Assembly: GCF_028583425.1 (NCBI RefSeq)
Contig: NC_072795.1
Span: 68,276,001-68,340,000 of the forward strand
Origin: Eublepharis macularius
Lineage: Eukaryota; Chordata; Lepidosauria; Squamata; Eublepharidae
Reading direction: 5' to 3'
Length of the DNA: 64,000 bases
In this document: positions 1-11,700 of the stretch, one piece after another
Position numbering within the stretch: the stretch's first letter is position 1
Layout of the letters: the number at the start of each line of letters is the position of its first letter
Translations under genes and position numbers: made by a program
Notes under the pieces: generated by a model
Told to the model about the DNA's origin: nothing
Database searches by the model: none
Seen by the model: only the letters and a program-made list of their open reading frames with translations

Positions 1-1375
1 TTGTTTGTGGAAAGCCCGACCTCCTCAGGCAGGCCGTTCCACAGGGTAGGGACAACCACAGAGAAAGCCTGTGTGTGGGCCACTGTTGATTTCACCCACA
101 TGCAGGCTGGCACCTGCAAGAGAGCCTGTTCAAATGAGCAAAGCTGCTTTGGAGGGACATAGGGAGGGAGGTGGTCCCATAGGTATGCTCGGCCAAGGCC
201 ATGAAGTGCTGTGTAGGTAATAACCAATACCTTGAATTGAGCATGGTAACTGATAGGTAGCCAATGGAGTGACTGTAGGATGGGAGTGATGTTCATGCTC
301 CTCGCTCCTGCTAACGGTTGAGCTGTAGCATTTTCCACCCATTGGAGCCTCCTAGTTAATTTAGATGGGAGACCAATGTATAGTGCATTACAATAGTCCA
401 TTTTTGATGTTACCATAAAATGGATCCAGGTGGCCAGGTCAGCTGTGTTGAGGTAAGAAGCCATCTTCCAGGCTAGAGTGAGATTGTAGTAAGCATTTTT
501 TGCAGCTGCCTTAACTTGTTTTTCTAGTAGTAGTGCTGGATCCAGTATAACCCCTAGGCTCTTAACCAAGTCTGCAAGGGTCAGACGAACTCCAACGAAA
601 GTGAGAGTACAATGGCTTTCAAGATCTCTGACTTCCCAACAAGCATCACTTCAGTCCTGTCTCAGTTCAATTTCAATTTGTTATTTTTCAGCCATTTCAC
701 CATGGCTGTCAGGCAGTGATCTAAGATTTCTACTGCATCCTATGGGAACCTGGATAGCGAGATATAGAGTTGGGTGTCCGCATATTGATGACATCCCACT
801 CCATAGCTGTGAATGAGTTCTCCTAAAGGTTTTACGTAGAGGTTGACTAACACGGAAGATAAGATTGCACCCTGCGGAACCCCACAAGATAGTTCCCATT
901 CTGGAGATACCTGATCTCCAATGGCAACCTTTTTGAGTCCGTTCCATGAGAAATGATTTAAACCTGTCCAGGGCACATCTTTTGATTCTAAGCCCACTTC
1001 TGTTTCTAAGCACCTCAATAGGATGGTGTGGTCTACTGTGTCAAAAGCTGCAGACAGATCCAGGAGGAGCAATAAGGAGGCATGGCCTTGGTCTATATTC
1101 AGACAGAGATTATCCACTAACGCTACTAGTGCTGTCTCTGTCCCATGAATGAATTCAGGCTGGAAAGGGTCTAGAGTGCTAGAGTTTTCCAGGAAGATCT
1201 GGAGTTGGTCAGCTACTGCTCTCTCAATCACTTTGCCCAGAAACGGCTGGTTAGAGACTGGGCGATAATTGGCCACATCAGTTTTGTCTTGGGATCGTTT
1301 TTTAATTAGTGGACAGATGACTGCCTGTTTGAGTGGCCGGGGAAAGGAGCCCTGAGTTAGTGATTGATTTACAAT
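1..1375 (-). mobile_element. CR1/L2-type LINE, reverse-transcriptase region, truncated at both sides
   Basis: The minus strand encodes LINE reverse transcriptase blocks: NYRPVSNQPFLGKVIERA, then DLSAAFDTVDHTILL, GVPQGAILSSVLVNLY and HQYADTQLYIS. Further left lie the C-terminal WLPISY-like block and an LWNGLPEEVGL block at the window edge. The catalytic Y-A-D-D box reads YADT, one Asp codon short, and the frame is interrupted several times, so the copy is dead. The copy continues left of the window. The N-terminal endonuclease is absent. It probably sits in a TAF5 intron. Confidence 0.9.
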
Positions 1376-2435
1376 AGATCAATGTAATTCCATTTCTGTT
1401 TTTTCACTTTTAGATAGCAAAATCTACTGCAGATGTTCAGATTTAATTTAAAGCTATATAGTGTATATGTAGGGAGCAATGTATGTAGCATTTTTCCCTG
1501 TATGGATTTGTAAGGTTCTTTTTCAAGACAGGCATCAGGAACACAATATGCTTTCTGAACCTGTGTCTTAGGAAGGGAAGGAGAACCAGTAAGTACCCAG
1601 CCCATTAGGTTTTGGAGAGTGTGATAGATACCACATAACAAAATGAAGACATTCCCAGCTATTTTATAAATTACCATATTTATTTTTTAATAAAATATTT
1701 AAATATTATATTATTATAAAATATTTATATCATGCCTTTCCCCATAGTTCAAGCCAGCTTAAAAATCCAATTTTAAACACAAAATACAATAAAACCCCAA
1801 ATAACACCCTCCCCCAGTACTAATTAGTATTCTTTTCAAGCAAATAACTGTTGTTATACTTATTTGCTTTACTTGTGATCCTATATGTCTGAAATACAAG
1901 TTCTTACTTTGATCTGATAGTTCTGACAACACTTACCTGTATAAATTTCTCTCTACTTCTTAAACCTCTTTTTTTGGACTAAACCTATGGATAAAAGTGT
2001 GCTTTCTTTGTGATGGTAAAGGAGTTTCAGTAGTGAAATACTGAAACTGTGTATTGCCTTGTATTATAGATACATTTCTCACCAGGCATTGCTTTGAGAG
2101 GAAGAGGAGAAAAAGTGCCATCTATAGCCAAAGCTGGAAAAATCTCAAAGTGTCTTGAATTCAAAAAATTAACATGTAGATACTTAGGAACCTCAAGTAT
2201 GTTCTAGTTCTTTCACTTTTGGGGCTCATGCCAAGTGCTGCTGCTATTGAAGGGCTCCTAGGTGTTTCTTTTAGCACCATCCACAAGTGTGGGTTTCTGT
2301 GCTTTGGTAGAAGCAAATGACTATGGGAAGTGCCTACATATTGCTCTTTTGAGATGTTCTGAGGAACATACAACTAAAGTTGTTTAGGAGACTTTAAATC
2401 TAGGCATCTTTTAACTCTCTGAATCTTTCTACCAG
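1376..2435. other. TAF5: TAF5 intron sequence, no gene seen
   Basis: AT-rich sequence. About 1680-1810 looks like a degraded LINE 3' tail (TATTTATTTTT, CATGCCTTTCCCC) on the minus strand. Nothing else is recognised. Confidence 0.5.
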
Positions 2436-2751
2436 GTTTCATGGGGATCAGGAGTGTTATTACCAGGATGACTTGCGCGTATTATCAAGTTTAACCAAAA
2501 AAGAGCACATGAGAGGGAATGAGACAATGCTGGATTTTCGAACAAGCAAGTTTGTGCTGCGCATTTCCCGTGATTCTTACCAGCTCTTGAAAAGACACCT
2601 TCAGGAAAAACAGAACAATCAGATCTGGAATATTGTTCAAGAGCATCTTTACATTGATATCTTTGATGGCATGCCTCGCAGTAAACAACAGATCGATGCT
2701 ATGGTAGGAAGCCTGGCAGGCGAGGCAAAACGGGAGGCTAACAAAGCTAAG
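2436..2751 (+). CDS. TAF5: TAF5 exon: end of NTD2 domain
   Basis: The acceptor is accag before 2436 and the donor gtacga follows 2751. One leading base completes a codon from the previous exon. It encodes 105 residues starting FHGDQECYYQDDLRVLSSL and ending AKREANKAK, which is the alpha-helical NTD2 region used for dimerisation and TFIID assembly. Confidence 0.96.
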
Positions 2752-5700
2752 GTACGATGCTGATATTTTTACACTCAATAGGACATAACATTATGGACAA
2801 TATTTTGTCAGGGATATACAGGTTGACAGACCAGTGAGAGTTCTTGACTGCTATGGTCTCGCACTTGCACATAGCAACATATACTTTGGTTCTAGGTAGA
2901 AAAACTAATTCAGCAGCTCTTTGGCAGATAAAGATAGAAAACAGAAAATAAAACTTATTGAATAGATGGATCAAATGAAAGATGGTGAGACTGCTTGCTT
3001 AGCCCATCCTCATAGATGTTAGATCCTTTGTTTTTATCCTGAATATGACACCACTTCGGCCCTCAGCTTTGGCCAGTGTAATACAGTTAGTTGATTATTA
3101 GCATTACTTGGGATGTAGAAATTTAATTTTGGACACCAGACAATGCTTAAGACTTTCCAAGGTTCCCTATAGAATGAAATCTTAGTGAACTGTCTTATCA
3201 GTAATGGTTTTGATATTCAGTGGTGTATTCTATAACCCAAGAAATGAGAATTTTAAACTTTTAACAGCTATGGCTAATTCTAATATTTAAATAGAAATTA
3301 ATAAAGTTAAGTATGGCTAGTTAGGTCACTGCTGCTTCTAATCTCTGGAACTGCAATCTATGAAAATTGTCCATGCACCAAAATTCTTCCATATATATAC
3401 TGGGTTTCTGTAGTTTTTCTCTTCTGAATGCACTGCCTTTCACTAAACTGGATGTTGTCTAGAGGATACTGAATTTTTCAGGCAACTGCAATAAGAAGAG
3501 ATGCCTCAGAAAACTCTGGTGTATACACAGAAGCTCCCCAGGTGGACCAGCTCTTTGACTGCTATCCAAGGGCCACATAACTAACTTTGTGCACCTAGGA
3601 GACGACTTTCAATTTGTATTTCTTCAACTGGAACTTCCTTTATAGCATGGCATAATATTTTTTAAAAACTCAGGAGAGCTACAAAATACATTTGAGAAGT
3701 GACATGCAGGGTGTATAATAGACTCTTCTGTTTTTCTTTAAACTGTAAAAAAACTCACAGGACATGCATGTGCCCTTGAGCATGCCTAAAGTAGATCTCT
3801 AGACTGTAGCCTTTGTATTAATTTACATCAGAGATTATAGTGTGATTTCTCTTCATCCAGATGCAAATGAAAGAAGGATCGTTTATCACTAACATTTGGT
3901 TGTCAGTTCTTAAATAGAACTTAAATTAAAGGTGCTGTGGTCCACTAAGAAACATGCAAAATTTATTTTTAAGCCATTTAACAACTTGTTGGTTCAATAG
4001 AAGGTGTTTCCATTTCTCTAAACTCATTTTTATACCGTAAAACTTTGTACTTTATGCCTTGGCTTTCAGGTCTTTTTTGGCTTACTAAAAGAACCAGAAA
4101 TTGAATTACCTTTGGATGATGAAGATGAAGAAGGGGAAAATGAGGAGGGTAAGCCAAAGAAGAAGAAGCCAAAAAAAGACAGCATGGGATCAAAAAGTAA
4201 AAAGCAAGATCCAAATGCTCCTCCTCAGAACAGGTAACTTTAAAACTAGAGAAGATTAATTAGTGGCACCTAAAGTGGAAATATTTTTATCTGCAGAGTG
4301 TGATTAACCGCCACCCCCAAGAAGGCTGAAATGCTGCTCCTGGAGGACCCCACAAATAGTTTAGGAGAGGGGAATTGATGTAAATTCCCATCCCCATCCA
4401 CAGAACTTGCAGGCAGGATCCAAGCCAGTATTGCCTCTGCTTGTTACTGAGATGATAAGTCTGTATCTGGTCTGGGCCATGTCCTGTTGGACAATCATAT
4501 CATTGAATGCTTTTCTCTATTCACAAAATTCTCTTTGCATAGAAAAATAGCATGTCAGGAAGCAGGCTAGGCTATAGAATTCTTTCCCTTGACATCTAAT
4601 TTCTGTGTGGAGGGATTTCTTTTTTTTTCCCCACATGGAGGAACATTCAGGTTGTGTGAACCAATACCTGTGCTGAAGCACAGACCAAATACAAGTTTAT
4701 TAACTTTATCGAGAACTACACTATAGTTCAGTCTGCATTTCCACGTTTATCACTTAAATTTAATATGTCTTAATAGTTGGAGGTCTTGTTTCCATCAGAG
4801 GAAACAGCACTAATAAATAGTTTTTATATTATGAAGGAATGATTTTTCTTTACATTTGTGAAGAATGTGACGATGTATATAGTATGAATGAAAAATATTT
4901 TGGTTTCATAAGAAACATGTAAAATCTATTTTTTTAAAATGTTACTGATTTCAGCCTCTGTTCCAAAAGTTATATGTACAGTCATGAGATGAAGACATTC
5001 TTGCTCTGTTTGAGGTATCTTGTTCTTTATACAGAATCCCTCTTCCTGAGCTAAAGGATTCTGACAGGCTGGATAAAATAATGAATATGAAGGAAGCCAC
5101 TAAGCGTGTGCGTCTTGGCCCAGACTGCTTGCCCTCTATCTGTTTCTACACATTCCTTAATGCTTACCAGGTTGGTTTACAACACTGCTCAATGCCATAG
5201 TTCACAAAATATTTTTACACTAAGACTGTTATGGTACCTGCAGGAGCTTTAACACTCTTACAATTGGGTTTTTTTTAGTGCTTCATTAAATATTTGCTTT
5301 GCTTGAACTGCTTTGCTTAAACCTGCAGACTTAGCTATGGACGCATTATACAATCTCATGGAAATCTCTTAAATATCAAAGGAGGATCACAGTAAGGAAA
5401 TACTTGAGGGTAAAAGAAAATATGTAGGGTAGATCATACTGAAAATTTTCAAGTTAGTTCTGAAAATGGAGTAATTACCACAAAAGGATAGTTAGAATCA
5501 GGCTGTAAGGTGACTGATAAAATATACCCTGTGCACTCCAATATATATCCTCTATAATACAGGGGGGGGGGGATCGACTAGTCATTTGAGGTCAGAAAAG
5601 CTCCCACTTTCCTGGCTTTCTGCAAAACTGAATTATTTAGGAGGGCTTTTTTTACATAAGGTAATTATTCTGAGAGATGCTTTGGTAAAAGTATCGGAAA

Positions 5701-8700
5701 TGTAGACTATACTACTGCATACCGTCTATTGGTGCAAGTATGTTCCTACTGGGTAGTTTCTGCATTATTTAATGTGTCATGTTAAACTGCTTGTGTTTTG
5801 TTTCAGCTCTGTATTGAATTTCTGTTTGTTTTCAAATTTCTTTAATCTATACCCTATTGTATTATTTATTGGTTTATACTGTGTCATCCACCTTATTTCA
5901 GATTATACTGTTAGCCACAAATCTTCAGTCCTAATTTTATTACCTAATATAAAAATTACAAACCAATTTTTCCTCCTGCATGTCTGGGTAGCCATCTATA
6001 TGTAGGAACACCTGCTTTCATGGTCCTACTGCTGACAGACACAGAACCATGAAATTTGAGTATATGAGTGATGCTTTGAGCAGATTTTATTGAATACTTG
6101 GTTGTGCATCTTGATTGAATTTTAGCATTATTATTATTGTTAAAAATGGGGACATGTGCAAAACCTTATTCCAGTTATTTAAATTACAGAGGGTCCACAA
6201 TATATAGTTGCCAGCTGAAAATATAAGAAAAAAATGGGAGGGGGTGGCTTTAAAGATAGCATAAACAAGGAAGTCTGAGAAGCCACAAACACAATGATAC
6301 GACTTTATTGGTTCTATACCTTCAGAACCCACGTTAAAGGCACCATGTACAAACAAAAAGCCAGTGAGTCGATGCAAATAAAGCTCCTGGCTGGAGTTGG
6401 CAATGGGCTGGCCGGCTGAGGCTTTAATCCCGTTTCTCACTATTTGCTTCCTCAAAAGCCACGTTATGTCTGAAAACAACATAAGAGTGTCAAGGAAATT
6501 CATGTGATGTATCCAACCAGAATGTGCTCAAATATAACATACAAAAATAAAAAAATGTATTTACATGAACAGAGTAAATATCTCTTATTTCTCTTCACAA
6601 TGTTACAATTCATGCACACATTCCCTTGAGAAGCCCAATTTTTATGCTCTAGCCCCAACCAAAGGAGAAATACCTCACCTGTCCCAGAATTTGCATCTGT
6701 AGGATCTCTCTGCTACTCTCTAAATGTCTTCCAGGTAGTTTATTTCTGGGTGGAGCAATGCATAACCCCTTCAAAATTTAAACTCATCTTGTTAATAAGA
6801 GTAACCACTCCTATGCACGATTTAAAGGGGCCGCTAGCAATTCATGATCGAAACCAAATGATTAATGCTGGAACCCTGATCTCTTTCATTCAAAGAGTAA
6901 ATATATTAGCCCAGGAATGGCGAGAAGTCTATGTCATTATTGAGACCATGAGGTGTCAAACTGCAAAGGCGGAAAATCCATCGTGTTTCTGCACGCAACA
7001 AATCCCTGCGGGTGTCTTGCAATTGTTTATGTTCCACTACCTGAAGTACAGAAAAAACAAATTCCCGTTCGTGAATGTGATGCTCTACAAAATGCTGACT
7101 TAAAGGAGCCTCAAGGACCTTATTACGAATTCTAGATAGATGCTCTTGTATACGTAGTCTCAATGGTCAGGTAGTGCTCCCAATATATAATAAGCCGTAT
7201 GTGCAGCGGACTATATACACAACTGAAGAAGTAGAGCAGGTAGAAAAACACTTACTGTAAAGGTTCCTACCGGTCATGGGATTTGTAATACAAGAAAGTT
7301 TGACTGAGAGGTCACAGATGTTACAGTGGCCACATTTAAAATGCCCAATGGGCAAATTGCTGGGTGGGATCCTACATTCAAAGTCAGAATGAATGACCAT
7401 ATCTCTAAGACCTATCAACAGAAGGGCAGTGCACCCCGGGATGAATTGTAACACATGCCAATTCCGTTTGACAATTTTGATAATGTCCTGGGCCAATGGA
7501 GAAAATTCTAAAGACCAGGTGATGCTCTCACTATGTGATTTTACAACTGAAGTCAATAACTGGTTCCTAGGAACCAAACGGGATCTAAGTTTAGCATTTC
7601 TAACCACCTCTATAGGATACCCCCTGTCACAAACACCCTCTCCAGTCTATTAGCCTCTCTGTTGTAGTCTTCAAAATGGGTAGAATTACGTTTAAGTCGT
7701 AAGAACTGACTAAAAGGGATGTTCCTCCTGCATGTCTGGGTAGCCATCTATATGCAGGAACACCTGCTTTCATGGTCCTACTGCTGACAGACACAGAACC
7801 ATGAAATTTGAGTATATGAGTGATGCTTTGAGCAGATTTTATTGAATACTTGGTTGTGCATCTTGATTGAATTTTAGCATTATTATTATTGTTAAAAATG
7901 GGGACATGTGCAAAACTTTATTCCAGTTATTTAAATTACAGAGGGTCCACAATATATAGTTGCCAGCTGAAAATATAATGCTGACCAGAATTCTTTTTCT
8001 AATGACGACAGGGTCTTGATTTCCAAACATGAGATCGAGCTCCTTGAGCTCTCTATGCATTACAGGTAACTCTTGAGGCTGGAAGTGTCTCTCACGTGTG
8101 CTGGGCAGGGGAGACACTGGACTTGTCTACCTAGTTTTTTAGAATACACAAAGCTGGGGGAAGGAAATGGTCAAACTCTGACCACACAAGGCTTTGGAGA
8201 CACTGAGAAACAAGAGATTCTCAAGTTTTAGTCTCTAAATCCAGATGTGAAGTGAGAAATTACAGTCCTCCCCACCTTCAAGGCCTCCATACGTGGCCTA
8301 AGTCATGAGATGGTTGAAGTTTGTGGCATCTGAAAGAACTGGCTGACTATTCAGACCAGCCAGAATTGTGGACCATACTTCTGCCTAAGTGTAGCACAAT
8401 TTGTTTTACATAAAGGGATTTGCTATATAATGTGATAATTCTCATCTCAAGTATAAAGTTGATTATTGGTGGCTAATTCTCCTTTGGTAAGAACATTTAA
8501 TTAAAGCACTTCTATTTATAATTTAATGTTTAAAACTTCTTAACATGGTATCTTTTATATGTACAGGGCCTAACAGCAGTGGATATTACAGATGACTCTA
8601 GCATGATTGTGGGAGGTTTTGCTGACTCCACTGTCAGAGTATGGTCTGTGACACCCAAAAAACTACGTAGTGTAAAGTCAGCAGGAGGTAATTAAATCTT

Positions 8701-11700
8701 TATAGGTTTAAATTCCATATTTATATAACTGACAACAATACGTGATCCCATATAGGATCCAGTTCAGAGTTTTGCAAAATTGCTTGACATAAATATTTAG
8801 ATCAGAAAACCTGAAGAGAGAGAGAGAGGAAAAAATGTGTGTTTAAAAATTCCTAGCTAATTGAAATTTGGTATGAGTACCCCTGATTGTAGTAAGAGGC
8901 TGTCCTGTTGAAATACTTGTTTAATATAAGTTGCATTATTTGCAGTAAAATAGGCATATTATTCTACTGTAAAATAGGTTATTCTAGTGTTAGCTGTACC
9001 TGCCCTTCAGCAACCACTACTAATGAGATCTAAAAATGTGAACAACTTTATCCCCCTCAGATCTCAGCCTCATAGATAAAGAATCTGATGATGTTTTAGA
9101 AAGGATCATGGATGAGAAAACAGCAAGTGAGTTGAAGATTTTATATGGTCACAGTGGACCTGTGTATGGTACCAGCTTCAGCCCCGATAGGTAAAATCTC
9201 TTAATAATTATGTTCATATAGACAATAAAGAGTTTTAAAAAGATTTCTTCTTGGGGATTTTATACAATCTGAGTCTTTAATTCAAGACATTTGCCAACAT
9301 GGCTCCTGATGAAAGGCTGTGTGAGCAGAAGATGATCTGTACCTCATTAGATGCTAAAACCACTTCCAGTGTTACCTTATTTGAAATCCTTGTTCTTCAG
9401 TAAGGCTTTGTCCAGTATCAAAAAGTGAGCAGTATTGTAGCATGTACTGGATTATAGGAGCATAACATGAGTGTGTTATACCGAACATCTGTGCTACATA
9501 TACCTGTATCCATGAATTCCAACCTCACCTCTTGCTGTAATTTCTGAGCACAAAGATATGTGAGAATTTATGTAAACGGAATCTTTCAAATTCATTAAAG
9601 AAAGCCAAGGTTTTCATAAAACTAGCTTTGTCAGTTTAGAAAGACCGGTTCAAATAGATTCAGACTTGGTAATACTATATGAGTAGAGCAGCATATAGTC
9701 TATATACCACCTAACATAAGAGCCGTTGTGGTATTCTGGTTAGTATCAGACTTGCATCTGGGAGACCCAGGTTTGAATCCCCTTTGCCATGAAGCTTCCT
9801 GGGTGATGGGCTAGTCATACACCTTCTGCCTAACCTATCTCACAGGGCTCTTGTGAATATAAAACGGAGTAACAGACAATGATGTAAGACACTTTGGCTC
9901 CCCACTGAGGAGAAAGGAAGAATAAAGTATTTGAAAGTCTTGTTGTAAAAAGCATGGACAAGAAGTAACACCCTAATTATACGGAGATGTAGAGGGTTTT
10001 TTAATGGTTTGTCCATTAACATAATCATTCAGTTATCTTAACCGTTTATTACATACTTGACAGATGCTATATAAATATTACTATCACCAGTGCTACTCTT
10101 CAATATATTTCCAGTGCTGAGATTTACCTTCATATGGTATTATTGTTCTGTTTGACAGGAACTATTTGTTATCATCTTCAGAGGATGGCACAATCAGACT
10201 ATGGAGTCTCTTAACTTTTTCTTGCCTTGTGGGATACAAAGGACACAACTACCCTGTGTGGGACACACAGTTCTCTCCCTATGGATATTACTTTGTGTCT
10301 GGCGGTCATGACAGGGTGGCTCGGTAAGAATCTGCAGAAGCGTTTCATCTAGGTACAAACTTGCAAATGTCAGTGAGCTGTAAATCTCATAATCTAGAAT
10401 GTACCCTTTAAGTGAAGCTGATTACCAGGCTAAAAATTAGAACAGATTTCTTTTTAGTATAATTTTTCTTTAGAAGAGTTTTAAATGAGAAATTCATTTA
10501 GTCTGTCCATGGTCATAGTTGCAAGTAGCAACTAACAATTTTGGAAGCTGTTGTAAAGCAAGCATTGGTTTCTTTTTAAAGTACAAGCAGTCAAATTCTG
10601 CTCTTTTGTTATGAAATGTTTTTTTAATTGTTTTCAGCTTGTGGGCAACAGATCACTACCAGCCTTTGCGGATTTTTGCTGGTCATCTTGCCGATGTCAC
10701 ATGTACACGTTTTCACCCAAATTCCAACTACGTTGCTACTGGCTCAGCGGATAGGACTGTGCGGCTATGGGATGTTCTCAATGGAAATTGTGTGAGAATT
10801 TTTACAGGACATAAGGTAAATTAATGTCAGATTCATATTAAAATGACTTATGTTCTGTGTGCAGCTAATGAAATGGAGCAGAATGATCAAACCCACTTTG
10901 GGTTCTCATTGGGGAGAAAGGTGAAGTATAACTTTAGTAAATAAAATGTAATTAAAAATCAGATAAAAATAGTACTTGGACGTAATATTTTGCACTGAGC
11001 CGTAGCTTTCTGCAAACGATGCAAAACCAAATTATTCAAAAGCTTTTTACTCAAATAGGAGGGCCATATTGTAGGGAGGAGGTCTCAGATGCTCCGCTAA
11101 TGAGTTAGGAACCATAGACTTCACCACTGTTGTATTGGATTCACGCTAATGCTATGTCTTTGTGAACTTGTTTCTATTTACCGAATGGCATTGTTTATGG
11201 AAATGTTCTTGATATTGACTGTACTAATCTCACATTGTGTAATCTTCCTTGAGTCTCAGTGAGAAAGGTAAACTATAAATGACATAAATTTCTTCTCCCC
11301 TCACCCCATCCCTTTAAGCTTTGAAACATATAATCCTTGTGAGATAAGGATGGCCAGCTGGTGGTGATGGACTATATCCAAGGCCCACCTTGAATTTTTT
11401 TTTGGGTCCTCATTCCAAGAGCCAGATTTGGAATGCAAGGCACTAGTACCACTTTTTACCTGGAAAGTGCTGCTTTCATTTGCAGGGAGAGGTACTTGTT
11501 AGATAAGCACTGCCACTTCTCACAATCTAGTGAAGGAGGGAACAGCTGGGAAATTTGTACACTATCATTCTTTAGTGTGGCTGCAGATTACTATGGCTGG
11601 GAAGCTGACACTCTTCCACAAATCTACTACTGGGAAAAAGAGTACATTATGGCCCAGGGACATCCTGCTTGCACCTGAGCATCTTGTGGCTAATCCAGAA

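Larger units (their letters stand above)
5970..8117 (-). mobile_element. Penelope-like element (PLE) with two 257-bp direct repeats, broken
   Basis: On the minus strand, reading from ~7715 down, are the end of a PLE reverse transcriptase, then a CxxC cluster (KCGHCNICDL). A GIY-YIG endonuclease follows: SSVVYIVRCTYGLLYIGSTT, RIQEHLSRIRNKVLEAPLSQ and RAETRWIFRLCSLTPHGLN, a combination specific to PLEs. Near-identical direct repeats (5970-6226 and 7722-7978, two differences seen) bracket this as the pseudo-LTRs known for PLEs. More element-like sequence continues to ~8117. Most of the reverse transcriptase is missing and the copy is broken. The high repeat identity suggests a fairly young insertion. 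It lies in the TAF5 intron between 5170 and 8567. Confidence 0.85.
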
